This document shows positions 1 to 8,042 of a DNA stretch of 64,000 nucleotides, in pieces. The notes beneath the pieces are model-generated. The model was not told where the DNA came from, made no database searches, and worked only from the letters and a program-made list of their open reading frames with translations. Numbering within the stretch: the first letter of the stretch is position 1; the number at the start of each line of letters is the position of its first letter. Made by a program: the position numbers and the translations under genes. Source of the DNA: Micromonospora halophytica (GTDB lineage Bacteria > Actinomycetota > Actinomycetes > Mycobacteriales > Micromonosporaceae); the NCBI RefSeq assembly GCF_900090245.1, contig NZ_FMDN01000003.1, forward strand, positions 372,001-436,000, given 5' to 3'.

Positions 1-171
1 CTCTTCGCCGTCTCCGCGCTGCTGGAGGCCTTCGTGACCCCGGCGCCGGTGCCGACCGCGCTGCGCGTGGGTGTCGGGGCTGCCGTCTGGCTGGGTTTCC
101 TCGGGTACGTCGTCGTCCTCGGCCGCCGCGCGGTCCTCGCCGACCCCACCCGCCCCCTTTCCTGGCGTTGA
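1..171 (+). CDS. SpoIIM-like membrane protein, C-terminal end only (cut by window edge)
   Basis: The frame is open from base 1 and stops at TGA 169-171, leaving 56 residues. They include a hydrophobic stretch containing the pattern EAFVTPAPVPTALRVGVG, followed by a final membrane segment (AAVWLGFLGYVVVLGRRAV). This resembles the last part of the stage II sporulation protein M family, membrane proteins with a conserved C-terminal E-x-F-x-TP segment. Family members in actinobacteria commonly lie beside DUF58/MoxR genes, and such genes begin 60 bp away on the opposite strand. The N-terminus is outside the window, so the assignment rests on the tail and the neighbourhood. Confidence 0.6.
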   Translation, partial: LFAVSALLEAFVTPAPVPTALRVGVGAAVWLGFLGYVVVLGRRAVLADPTRPLSWR

Positions 172-231
172 CCATGAGGTTGGCGGCACCATCAGCCCAT
201 CACCTTCGGGTCAACCCGGCCAGCCTCACGG

Positions 232-1542
232 TCAGAGTTGGCCGAGGGCCTTGAGGCGGAGGTAGGTGTCGGCGACGGTAGGGGCCAGGCGGTCGGCCGG
301 GGCGTCGACGACGGCTACGCCGTAGCGGGCCAGGGCGGCGCGTACCCGGCCCCGCTCGGCGAGCGCCCGCCAGCCGGCCGCCGCCGCGTACGCGTCGCCG
401 GGGCGGGCCGGCTCGGCGGTGGTGAGTCCGGTGAGCACCGGATCGTGCACGGCCGCCACCACCACCCGGTGCCGGGCGGCCAGCCGGGGCAGCACCGGCA
501 GCAGCCCCTCGCCCAGCGCACCCGGCTCCAGGGCGGTGAAGAGGACCACCAGGCTGCGCTGCCGCTCCCGGCGCAGGATCTCCCCGGCGATCAGCTCGAA
601 GTCCGTCTCCACCAGGGCCGGTTGGAGCGGCGCGACCGCGGTCACCAGCCGGCTGAGCAGCGCCGGCCGGCCGCTGCCGGTCACCGTGGCCCGGATCGTG
701 GCGTCCGCGGCGAGCAGGTCGACCCGGTCGCCGGCGCGGGCGGCCAGCGCGGTGAGCAGCAGCGCCGCGTCGATCGCGGTGTCCAGCCGGGGCTCGTCGC
801 CGACCCGGACCGCCGAGGTGCGGCCGGTGTCCAGCACGCAGAGCAGTCGCCGGTCCCGCTCCGGCCGCCAGGTGCGCACCAGCACGTCGGCCCGGCGGGC
901 GCTGGCCCGCCAGTCGATCGAGCGGACGTCGTCGCCGACCACGTACTCGCGGAGGGTGTCGAACTCGGTGCCCTGGCCCCGGCCCCGGGTCACCTGCGTG
1001 CCGTCGATCACCCGCAGCCGGGACAGCTTCTCCGGCAGGTGCCGGCGGGAGTCGAAGCGGGGCAGCACCCGCAGCGTCCAGGCCGGGGTGGCGGGCCGCC
1101 CGGCCCGCTGCCGGAAGGCCAGCCCCAGCGGCCCGTGCGAGCGCACCGTCAGGGCCACCGCCGGCCGGTCGCCGCGCCGGGTCGGGGTCAGCCGGCCGGG
1201 CAGCACCGCGGTCGCGCCGGGCGCCACCCGGGTCACCCGCTCCGGCGGTACGTCCGCGACCGCGCCCGCCGAGGGCACCCACGCGTCGCGCACCTGGGCG
1301 CGCAGCGTACGGCCGGAGGTGTTGGTCAGGCGCAGCGTGACGGTGGCGGTGCCGCCGAGGCGTACCGACCGGTCACCGTCGCGGGTGGCGGTGAGCGCGT
1401 GCAGCGGGGCGGCGAGCGCCCAGTCCAGGGCGCAGAGCAGCAGCACGGCGCCGGTCATCACCGCGACGCCGGAGAACGGGTCCGGCCAGACCGGCAGGGT
1501 CAGCGCGCCCACCAGCAGCAGGACGGCCGCCCGCCAGGTCAT
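232..1542 (-). CDS. DUF58 domain protein
   Basis: A 436-residue protein starting MTWRAAVLLLVGALTLPVWP, with two N-terminal hydrophobic segments (about residues 4-40). A beta-rich middle follows, then the DUF58 core with the signature VRSIDWRASARRADVLVRTW and a vWA-like fold (VLDTGRTSA, VVLFTALEPGAL). DUF58 proteins are typically encoded next to MoxR ATPases and are thought to act with them in envelope or complex-maturation functions; the substrate here is unknown. The ATG overlaps the MoxR stop by 4 bp (ATGA), so it is the last gene of a tightly coupled five-gene operon. A frame extends further upstream, but the coupled ATG and the immediate hydrophobic N-terminus favour this start. Confidence 0.88.
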   Translation of the reverse strand: MTWRAAVLLLVGALTLPVWPDPFSGVAVMTGAVLLLCALDWALAAPLHALTATRDGDRSVRLGGTATVTLRLTNTSGRTLRAQVRDAWVPSAGAVADVPPERVTRVAPGATAVLPGRLTPTRRGDRPAVALTVRSHGPLGLAFRQRAGRPATPAWTLRVLPRFDSRRHLPEKLSRLRVIDGTQVTRGRGQGTEFDTLREYVVGDDVRSIDWRASARRADVLVRTWRPERDRRLLCVLDTGRTSAVRVGDEPRLDTAIDAALLLTALAARAGDRVDLLAADATIRATVTGSGRPALLSRLVTAVAPLQPALVETDFELIAGEILRRERQRSLVVLFTALEPGALGEGLLPVLPRLAARHRVVVAAVHDPVLTGLTTAEPARPGDAYAAAAGWRALAERGRVRAALARYGVAVVDAPADRLAPTVADTYLRLKALGQL

Positions 1543-2531
1543 CGCGGGGTCGGCACGGTGGCGAGCACCGTGTCCAGCACCGCGTCCACCCCGACGCCCT
1601 CCAGTTCCACCTCCGGGCGCAACCGCAGCCGGTGCCGCAGCGTCGGCCGGGCGGTCGCCTTGACGTCGTCCGGGGTGACGTGGTCCCGCCCGGCCAGCCA
1701 GGCCCACGCCTTGGCGGTGCTGAGCAGGGCCGTGGCGCCCCGGGGCGAGGCGCCCAGCTCCAGCGCCGGGGTGGCCCGGGTGGCCCGGCACAGGTCCACG
1801 ATGTAGGCGAGGACCGGCTCGGCGACGTACACCCGGCCGACCGACTCCCGCGCGGCGGCCAGGTCGGCCGCGGTGGCCACCGGCCGTACGCCGGCGGCGG
1901 CCAGGTCACGCGGGTCGAAGCCGGCGTGGTGGGCGCGCAGCACACCCAGCTCCTCGTCCCGGGTGGGCAGCGGCACGGTGAGCTTGAGCAGGAACCGGTC
2001 CAGCTGCGCCTCGGGCAGCGGGTAGGTGCCCTCGTACTCGATCGGGTTCTGGGTGGCGGCCACGATGAACGGGTCGGGCAGCGGGCGACGTGCCCCCTCG
2101 ACGGAGACCTGCCGCTCCTCCATCACCTCCAGCAGCGCCGACTGGGTCTTCGGCGGCGTCCGGTTGATCTCGTCGGCGAGCAGCAGGTTGGTGAAGACCG
2201 GCCCCTCCCGGAAGGTGAACGCGGCGGTGTGCGGGTCGAAGATCAGCGACCCGGTGACGTCCCCCGGCATCAGGTCAGGGGTGAACTGCACCCGCTTCGA
2301 GCCGAGGTCCAGCGCGGTGGCGACGGTGCGGATCAGCAGCGTCTTGGCCACTCCCGGGACGCCCTCCAGCAGCACGTGGCCACGGCAGAGCAGCGCGATC
2401 ACCAGCCCGGTGACCACGGCGTCCTGCCCGACGACCGCCTTGGCCACCTCGGCGCGCAACCGGTGCAGGGCGGCACGGCCGTCGTCCGCGCCGGCGGTCG
2501 CGGGCGCGGCGGGTGCGGCGGGGTGGGTCAC
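1539..2531 (-). CDS. MoxR-family AAA+ ATPase
   Basis: A 330-residue ATPase. The GTG start overlaps the DUF4350 stop (GTGA). Walker A is GVPGVAKT, Walker B is LLLADEINR, sensor 1 is VAATQNP, and the conserved EGTYPLPEAQLDRF segment follows. MoxR proteins are AAA+ chaperone-like ATPases that usually work with von Willebrand factor A partners; the adjacent, translationally coupled DUF58 protein is the obvious partner. The C-terminal lid domain carries the typical ASPRGATALLSTAKAWAWL motif. The family call is firm; the client protein is not known. Confidence 0.93.
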   Translation of the reverse strand: MTHPAAPAAPATAGADDGRAALHRLRAEVAKAVVGQDAVVTGLVIALLCRGHVLLEGVPGVAKTLLIRTVATALDLGSKRVQFTPDLMPGDVTGSLIFDPHTAAFTFREGPVFTNLLLADEINRTPPKTQSALLEVMEERQVSVEGARRPLPDPFIVAATQNPIEYEGTYPLPEAQLDRFLLKLTVPLPTRDEELGVLRAHHAGFDPRDLAAAGVRPVATAADLAAARESVGRVYVAEPVLAYIVDLCRATRATPALELGASPRGATALLSTAKAWAWLAGRDHVTPDDVKATARPTLRHRLRLRPEVELEGVGVDAVLDTVLATVPTPR

Positions 2532-3928
2532 CGGGGGTCTCCTTCGGTCGGGTGGTCGGGGGCTGCCGTGACCGTACGGGTCACCCGGTCCAGTGACCGG
2601 GCCAGCGCCAGCAGTTCGGCGTCGGTGCTCGGCTCCGCCCCGTACAGCAGCTCGTGGACCTCGTCGGCGGTGCCGCCGGCGCGGGCGGCGACGAACGCGG
2701 CGACCTCGGCGGGCGGCGTGGTGGCGGGCAGGTTGAGTCGGGTCAGCAGTCGGTCGAGGGTGGCCGCGCGCAGCGTACCGGCGGCCGGGCCGCGCGCCCG
2801 GGCCTGCTGGTAGAGCCGGGCCCGGCCGAGCACCGTCTCGGCGGCGCGGACCTGCACCGGCAGCGGTTCGCCGACGGGTGGGCCGAGCCGGCGGGCGCGC
2901 CAGAGCACCACCAGCAGCGCGGCCAGCGCGAGCTGGAGCAGCAGCGCCCAGAACCAGGGCGGGAAGGCGGACCAGAGCGGGTTCTCCTCCGGCTGCGGCC
3001 CGTCGGCCCGGTCCTGCTCGTCGCTGTCGCCGCCGTCGCCCGGGCCGCCGGGACCGCCGCCGGCCGGACCGCCGTCCCCGGTGCCGCTGCCGTCGCCCCA
3101 GGTGGTGGAGCCGCCCGGGGCCGGTGACCAGGCCGGCGGGCCACTGCTGCCGGTGCCGAAGTGCGGGGGCGGCGCGGGGCCGTCCAGGTCGAGCCAGACC
3201 ACCCGGCCGCGTACGCCGAGCAGCCCGGTGGACAGCGCCTCGTTGCCCCACTCGCCGATCCGGTCGTTGCGGAACGGGTCGCTGGCGCCGATCACCACCA
3301 CGTCCGCGGCCCACGGCAGGTGGACCAGGCCGCCGGAGTAGCAGCGGCGCAGGTCGCCCGCGTAGCCTCCGGCCGCGGCGTAGCCCTGGAGCCGGACGGC
3401 GGCGGTGCCGGCCCGGTCCGCCTCGGGCAGCGGGCACGGCCTCCCGTCCGCTTCCGGGTCGACCGCGCGGGCGGCCCAGCGACGGTCGGTGGGCGCCACC
3501 GGCAGGTCGACCGACTCCAGTACGCGCCGCGACGGGTCGACCAGCACCAGCCGGCTGCCGGCGGGCAGGTCGCCCAGCGCGCCGACGGTGTCCGGGTGCA
3601 GCAGTTCCGGGGCCGGTACGAAGAGCGTCGCCGGCCGGCCGTCGAGCGCCAGCAGCGCCCGCAGGGTGTCCGTCTCCCGCTGCACGGTGACGCCCTGCCC
3701 GCGCAGCGCCTCGGCGAGCCGACTGCCGCCGTCGTCGCCGGTCGCCACCGGGGAGAGGAAGCCCCGGTCCCCCGCGTCGGGCTGGTCCGCGGCATGGGTG
3801 AGCAGGGTGACCGTGACCAGCACGGTGGCGAGCGCGAACGGGATCACGATCCGGTGCCACCGTCGCCGCCGCCGCACCGGGGCGGTCTTCGCGGGTACGG
3901 GCGCGGGTGGCGCGGCGGTGGCGGTCAT
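2528..3928 (-). CDS. DUF4350 membrane protein
   Basis: A 466-residue protein. It has a basic N-terminus (RRRRRWHR), a transmembrane helix at about residues 30-48 and an extracytoplasmic domain of the DUF4350 type (EALRGQGVTVQRET, LVLVDPSRRVLE). A low-complexity Gly/Asp-rich linker follows, then a second membrane helix (FWALLLQLALAALLVVLWRA) and a cytoplasmic tail. DUF4350 proteins are regularly found between DUF4129 and MoxR genes in actinobacteria. Both ends overlap the neighbours by 4 bp, indicating coupled translation. The function is unknown; association with the MoxR/DUF58 pair at the membrane is inferred from linkage. Confidence 0.85.
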   Translation of the reverse strand: MTATAAPPAPVPAKTAPVRRRRRWHRIVIPFALATVLVTVTLLTHAADQPDAGDRGFLSPVATGDDGGSRLAEALRGQGVTVQRETDTLRALLALDGRPATLFVPAPELLHPDTVGALGDLPAGSRLVLVDPSRRVLESVDLPVAPTDRRWAARAVDPEADGRPCPLPEADRAGTAAVRLQGYAAAGGYAGDLRRCYSGGLVHLPWAADVVVIGASDPFRNDRIGEWGNEALSTGLLGVRGRVVWLDLDGPAPPPHFGTGSSGPPAWSPAPGGSTTWGDGSGTGDGGPAGGGPGGPGDGGDSDEQDRADGPQPEENPLWSAFPPWFWALLLQLALAALLVVLWRARRLGPPVGEPLPVQVRAAETVLGRARLYQQARARGPAAGTLRAATLDRLLTRLNLPATTPPAEVAAFVAARAGGTADEVHELLYGAEPSTDAELLALARSLDRVTRTVTAAPDHPTEGDPR

Positions 3929-4515
3929 CGCGGCTCCTCCGGGTGGCCGGCGAGCACCCGGTCGAGTTCGTCGGCGAGCTCCCGCATCCGCCGGTCGTGC
4001 GCGGCCGAGGCGGGGTGGTGGGCGTACCAGAGCTCGGAGAAGATCGTGCCGGCCGCGCGCAACGGAGGGTCGACCGGCGGCCGGTTGCGGGCCGCCTCGT
4101 CGGCCAGTTCGGTCACGGTCATGCCGGGGCGTTGCTCCACCACCCCGACGGCGACCAGCCGGCGGACCATGTCGCGCAGCCGCTCCCGGACGGCCTCGGC
4201 GAAGCGCCCCTCGGCGGCCAGCCGGTCGGCCAGGCAGAGGCCGGCACCGGCCGGCGCGTCCGACCCGCCGTCGCGCGGGCGGGGCACCTCGGCCACCGAC
4301 ACGTCGGCCTCCGGCCGGCGGCGCCGTCGGCGCTTGCGCCGAGGCCGGCGGAACCGGGGCAGTCGGGGCAGGCGTCGGGGCACCCAGGCGGGGAAGTGGT
4401 ACCAGGCCAACGCCGCCAGCGCGGCGGTCAGCAGGAGGAGCACCGCCGCGAGCGGTAGCGGGACGAGGTCGCCGAGCGCGGCGGTGGCCTCGGTCCACCA
4501 GCGGCTGAAGCTCAT
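3925..4515 (-). CDS. DUF4129 domain membrane protein
   Basis: A 196-residue protein with one N-terminal membrane helix (LPLAAVLLLLTAALAALAWY). A very basic stretch follows (RRPRRKRRRRRRP, about residues 58-70), then the DUF4129 domain with GRFAEAVRERLRDMVRRL and GMTVTELADEAARNRP. In transglutaminase-type operons DUF4129 can be a C-terminal domain; here it is a separate protein. It is coupled by ATGA overlaps to the genes on both sides. The role is not established; it probably belongs to the same membrane complex as DUF4350, MoxR and DUF58. Confidence 0.85.
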   Translation of the reverse strand: MSFSRWWTEATAALGDLVPLPLAAVLLLLTAALAALAWYHFPAWVPRRLPRLPRFRRPRRKRRRRRRPEADVSVAEVPRPRDGGSDAPAGAGLCLADRLAAEGRFAEAVRERLRDMVRRLVAVGVVEQRPGMTVTELADEAARNRPPVDPPLRAAGTIFSELWYAHHPASAAHDRRMRELADELDRVLAGHPEEPR

Positions 4516-5414
4516 CGGTCGGCCGCCAGCAGGACGGGCTCGGTCAACCCGGCGGGGGAGCGGGAGAGACGGATGTCCAGCCCTTCGGTGCGCATCCGGT
4601 TGTCCAGGTGCAGCACGGCGTCCAGGCAGGCCAGGGCGGGGTACGCGACGGCGTTCACCGCCGCGAAGACGGCCATCGCGGTCAGCGTCCGCATGCCCGG
4701 CTCCCGCAGGTCCAGCAGGTCGAACGAGGCCAGCCCGTAGAACGCACCGAGGGCGAGGCCGACCCGCAGCAGCCACCAGCCGAGGTAGCCGAGCAGCCGG
4801 ATGCCCGCCGCCCGGGCCCCGCCGCGCAGCGCGAGCCCGGCTGCCCGGTCGAGCGCCCGCCACGCGGGCACCCGGTCGAGCACCAGGGCCGCCGCGAGGG
4901 AGCCCCACATCCCGAACGCGAGCAGCCAGACCGGCCCGGCCAGCGAGGCCAGCAGGACGAGGGCGCCGACGGGCGGGGCGAGCAACAGGGTCGCGCCCCA
5001 CCGGGCGCCCCGGGGGCGGAGCAGCTCGGCCACGCCCGCGCGTCGGCCGAGCAGCGCGGCGCCGGCGGCCCGGGCGGCCGGGTTGCCGAGCAGCGTGATG
5101 ATCACCGCCTCCGTCCCCGCGCCGACGGCGAGCATGAGCCACACCCAGCCGAAGTTGTCCAGCTCCGGCCACCAGGTGGGCGGGTCGACCCGGGCGGCGT
5201 GCCGCAGTGGCAGCAGGAGGAGTTGTTCGCCCACGGCGAGCAGGGCGCCCAGCGGGATCAGCAGCCGGCCCTGGCCGCGCAGCAGCAGCACCGCGGAGTC
5301 GAGCAGTTCGCCCACGGTGAGTGGTCGGCGGGGGAGCACGGCGGTCGGGCCGACGTCGGGCAACGCGTACTCCTGGCGGTCTTGGTGGCGGGCGGCGGCG
5401 CGCCCGGGGATCAT
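4512..5414 (-). CDS. Multi-pass membrane protein, first gene of the MoxR/DUF58 operon
   Basis: A 300-residue hydrophobic protein with about six predicted membrane segments (for example LLIPLGALLAVGEQLLLLPL and GALVLLASLAGPVWLLAFGM) and a cytoplasmic N-terminus with LTVGELLDSAVLLLRGQGRL. That opening resembles the membrane domain of glycerophosphodiester-phosphodiesterase-like actinobacterial proteins, but no catalytic domain is present. The start chosen is ATG 5414; no clear Shine-Dalgarno is visible. It is divergent from mtrA and overlaps the DUF4129 start. I do not recognise a function. Confidence 0.75.
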   Translation of the reverse strand: MIPGRAAARHQDRQEYALPDVGPTAVLPRRPLTVGELLDSAVLLLRGQGRLLIPLGALLAVGEQLLLLPLRHAARVDPPTWWPELDNFGWVWLMLAVGAGTEAVIITLLGNPAARAAGAALLGRRAGVAELLRPRGARWGATLLLAPPVGALVLLASLAGPVWLLAFGMWGSLAAALVLDRVPAWRALDRAAGLALRGGARAAGIRLLGYLGWWLLRVGLALGAFYGLASFDLLDLREPGMRTLTAMAVFAAVNAVAYPALACLDAVLHLDNRMRTEGLDIRLSRSPAGLTEPVLLAADR

Positions 5415-5484
5415 GGTGACACGACCGGTCCGATCCGGTGGACCCGCACGCCGCGTGAGCCGCGGCGGCGACCACGGAAACGGT

Positions 5485-5500
5485 CGTTCCGCGTGGAACG
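5485..5500. promoter_or_regulatory. Inverted repeat in the MoxR-operon/mtrA divergent promoter region
   Basis: A perfect 6-4-6 inverted repeat (CGTTCC-gcgt-GGAACG) lies 71 bp upstream of the minus-strand operon start and 82 bp upstream of mtrA. It is a candidate operator for one or both directions. The binding protein is unknown. Confidence 0.35.
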
Positions 5501-5581
5501 TGCGGGGACGCCTCTCCCGGCAGTACGGTGCCGGGTGACGCCGATCCCACCTGACAGAACGGGGATGGGAACATAAACCCC

Positions 5582-6271
5582 ATGAGAGCCCGGGTACTGG
5601 TGGTCGACGACGACCCCGCGCTCGCCGAGATGCTCGGCATCGTCCTGCGCAGCGAGGGCTTCCTGCCCTCCTTCGTCGCCGACGGGGAACGGGCACTGGC
5701 CGCGTTCCGGGACAGTCGACCCGATATCGTCCTGCTCGACCTCATGCTGCCCGGTATGAGCGGTATCGACGTGGCCCGGGCGATCCGGGCCGAATCCGGC
5801 GTGCCGATCGTGATGCTCACGGCCAAGAGCGACACCGTGGACGTGGTGCTCGGCCTGGAGTCCGGCGCCGACGACTATGTGGTCAAGCCGTTCAAGCCCA
5901 AGGAGCTGGTGGCCCGGATGCGGGCCCGGCTGCGGCGCGGTGAGGACGTCGCCCCGGAGATGCTGACCATCGGTCCGCCCGGCAACCAGATCACCATCGA
6001 CGTGCCGGCACACACCGTCAGCCGGGACGGCGAGGAGGTCAAGCTGACGCCGCTGGAGTTCGACCTGCTGGTCGCGCTGGCCCGCAAGCCGCGCCAGGTG
6101 TTCACCCGTGAGGTCCTGCTGGAGCAGGTGTGGGGCTACCGGCACGCGGCGGACACCCGGCTGGTCAACGTGCACGTGCAACGGCTGCGCGCCAAGATCG
6201 AGCCGGATCCGGAGCGGCCGGAAATCATCCTCACCGTTCGGGGCGTGGGCTACAAGGCGGGTACCGGATAG
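5582..6271 (+). CDS. mtrA: Two-component response regulator MtrA
   Basis: A 229-residue OmpR-type response regulator. The receiver domain has the acidic pair DDD near residue 10, the phospho-acceptor Asp53 in LLDLMLPG, and the K/T motif (LTAKSD). The C-terminal winged helix contains LTPLEFDLLVALARKPRQVF and ends in VRGVGYKAGTG. The assignment to MtrA follows from the sequence and from the downstream mtrB-lpqB order, which is conserved across actinobacteria, where MtrA regulates cell-wall, division and antibiotic genes. A purine-rich stretch (GGGGATGGGA) lies upstream of the ATG. Confidence 0.96.
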   Translation: MRARVLVVDDDPALAEMLGIVLRSEGFLPSFVADGERALAAFRDSRPDIVLLDLMLPGMSGIDVARAIRAESGVPIVMLTAKSDTVDVVLGLESGADDYVVKPFKPKELVARMRARLRRGEDVAPEMLTIGPPGNQITIDVPAHTVSRDGEEVKLTPLEFDLLVALARKPRQVFTREVLLEQVWGYRHAADTRLVNVHVQRLRAKIEPDPERPEIILTVRGVGYKAGTG

Positions 6272-6274
6272 CCT
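6269..6274 (+). promoter_or_regulatory. Possible -10 box for mtrB (TAGCCT)
   Basis: TAGCCT lies 10 nt upstream of the mtrB GTG and overlaps the mtrA stop codon. There is no Shine-Dalgarno between the two genes, so an additional leaderless mtrB transcript is possible. This is inferred from spacing only. Confidence 0.3.
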
Positions 6275-6284
6275 GGTCTGCACC

Positions 6285-8042
6285 GTGACCAGCGCCCCGA
6301 GTTCCCTCCCCGAGTCCCCCGCCGGCTGGCGTCCCGCCGCGCGGGCGCTGGGGCGTGCCCTGACCGGCCGGGTCCTCGGCCTGGCCGCCGGGCTGCACCA
6401 GACCTGGCGACGCTCGTTGCAGGTCCGGGTGGTGACCATCACGTTGGTGGTGTCCAGCCTGCTGGTCGGCGGGTTCGCCTACCTGATCGCCAACAAGATC
6501 ACCGACATCCTGGTGGAGAACGCCAAGGCCGACACGCTGCTGCGCCTGCGCAGTGGCAGCGACTACTCGGCCAAGCAGTTCTACCTCTACCACCAGCCGC
6601 AGGAGGCGCAGCTCCAGGACACCATCGAGGGCACGGTCAACTACCTGGCCGGGGGCGACCCGCAGCAGACCAGCGGGGTCGTCGTGGCGATCACCGCGGA
6701 CAGCTACGCCGGGGTCATCGAGACCCGGACGTCCCCGGCGACCGACGTGCGGCCGCTGGTCAGCCGGGAGCTGCGGGCTGCCGTCGCGGACGGCAAGGTG
6801 GCTCACCAGATCCGGACCGGCCGGCTCGGCGACGAGCGCACGAAGTACCTGGTCTACGGCTCGCCGGTGCCCACCCGCTTCGGCCAGCTGGAGCTCTACT
6901 ACCTCGTCCCGCTGACCCGGCAGGACGCCACCGCCGCCGACGCCCGGGCCACCGTGCTCGCCACCGGCCTCGCCCTGGTGCTGCTGCTGGGCCTGCTCGC
7001 CGCCCTGGTGACCCGCCTGGTGGTCACCCCGGTACGGGTGGCCGCCCGCACGGCCCAGCGGCTCTCCGCCGGCCTGCTCGACCAGCGGATGGAGGTCAAC
7101 GGCGAGGACGACCTGGCGCTGCTGGCCGCCTCGTTCAACCAGATGGCGACCAACCTGCAACGGCAGATCCTCCGGCTGGAGGAGATGTCCCGCCTGCAAC
7201 GCCGGTTCACCTCGGACGTGTCGCACGAGTTGCGCACCCCGCTGACCACCGTACGGATGGCCGCCGACCTGATCTTCGCCGAGCGCGACGAGTTCGACCC
7301 GGCGGTGGCCCGCAGCGCCGAGCTGCTCCAGGCCGAGCTGGACCGGTTCGAGGAGCTGCTCACCGACCTGCTGGAGATCAGCCGGTTCGACGCCGGCTTC
7401 GCCATGCTCGACTCCGAGCCGACCGACCTGGTGCCGGTGGTGCACCGGGTCGCCGACCGGCTGGCCGGGCTGGCCGAGCGGGTGGGCGTGGCCATCGAGC
7501 TGGACGTGCCGAGCACCCCGGTGATCGCCGAGGTGGATCCGCGCCGGGTCGAGCGGGTGCTGCGCAACCTGGTCGGCAACGCGGTCGAGCACGGCGAGGC
7601 CAAGCCTGTCCTGATCACCCTCGGCGTGGACCGGAGCGCCGTCGCGATCACCGTGCGGGACCACGGCGTCGGGCTCAAGCCGGGGGAGGAGAAGCTGGTC
7701 TTCAACCGCTTCTGGCGGGCCGACCCGTCCCGCGCCCGGCAGACCGGCGGCACCGGGCTGGGCCTGTCGATCAGCCTGGAGGACGCCCGGCTGCACGGCG
7801 GATGGCTGGAGGCGTGGGGCGCGCCCGGGCAGGGCGCCCAGTTCCGGCTCACCCTGCCGGCGCGCGCCGGGGACCGGCTCACCACCTCGCCGCTGCGGCT
7901 GGTGCCGGCCGACGCCGCACTGCCCTTCGGCGGCCCCCGCGACGGCGAGATCCTGGCCATCGGCCCGGCCGGCGGCGGTGCGCTGGCGATCGGGCCCGGT
8001 CCGGCGGCCGAGGCCGGGGACCGGGCGGAGGTGCGGTCGTGA
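6285..8042 (+). CDS. mtrB: Sensor histidine kinase MtrB
   Basis: A 585-residue kinase. The start chosen is GTG 6285, 13 bp after mtrA. Membrane helices lie at about residues 47-68 and 222-246 with an extracytoplasmic sensor domain between. A HAMP segment follows, then HisKA with His314 in SDVSHELRTPLTT, then the ATPase domain with the N box (LVGNAVEHG), G1 (DHGVGL) and G2 (GGTGLGLSIS). The long Gly/Ala/Pro-rich tail (about residues 530-585) is variable in this family. Its last codon overlaps lpqB. MtrB is the cognate kinase of MtrA. Confidence 0.95.
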   Translation: MTSAPSSLPESPAGWRPAARALGRALTGRVLGLAAGLHQTWRRSLQVRVVTITLVVSSLLVGGFAYLIANKITDILVENAKADTLLRLRSGSDYSAKQFYLYHQPQEAQLQDTIEGTVNYLAGGDPQQTSGVVVAITADSYAGVIETRTSPATDVRPLVSRELRAAVADGKVAHQIRTGRLGDERTKYLVYGSPVPTRFGQLELYYLVPLTRQDATAADARATVLATGLALVLLLGLLAALVTRLVVTPVRVAARTAQRLSAGLLDQRMEVNGEDDLALLAASFNQMATNLQRQILRLEEMSRLQRRFTSDVSHELRTPLTTVRMAADLIFAERDEFDPAVARSAELLQAELDRFEELLTDLLEISRFDAGFAMLDSEPTDLVPVVHRVADRLAGLAERVGVAIELDVPSTPVIAEVDPRRVERVLRNLVGNAVEHGEAKPVLITLGVDRSAVAITVRDHGVGLKPGEEKLVFNRFWRADPSRARQTGGTGLGLSISLEDARLHGGWLEAWGAPGQGAQFRLTLPARAGDRLTTSPLRLVPADAALPFGGPRDGEILAIGPAGGGALAIGPGPAAEAGDRAEVRS

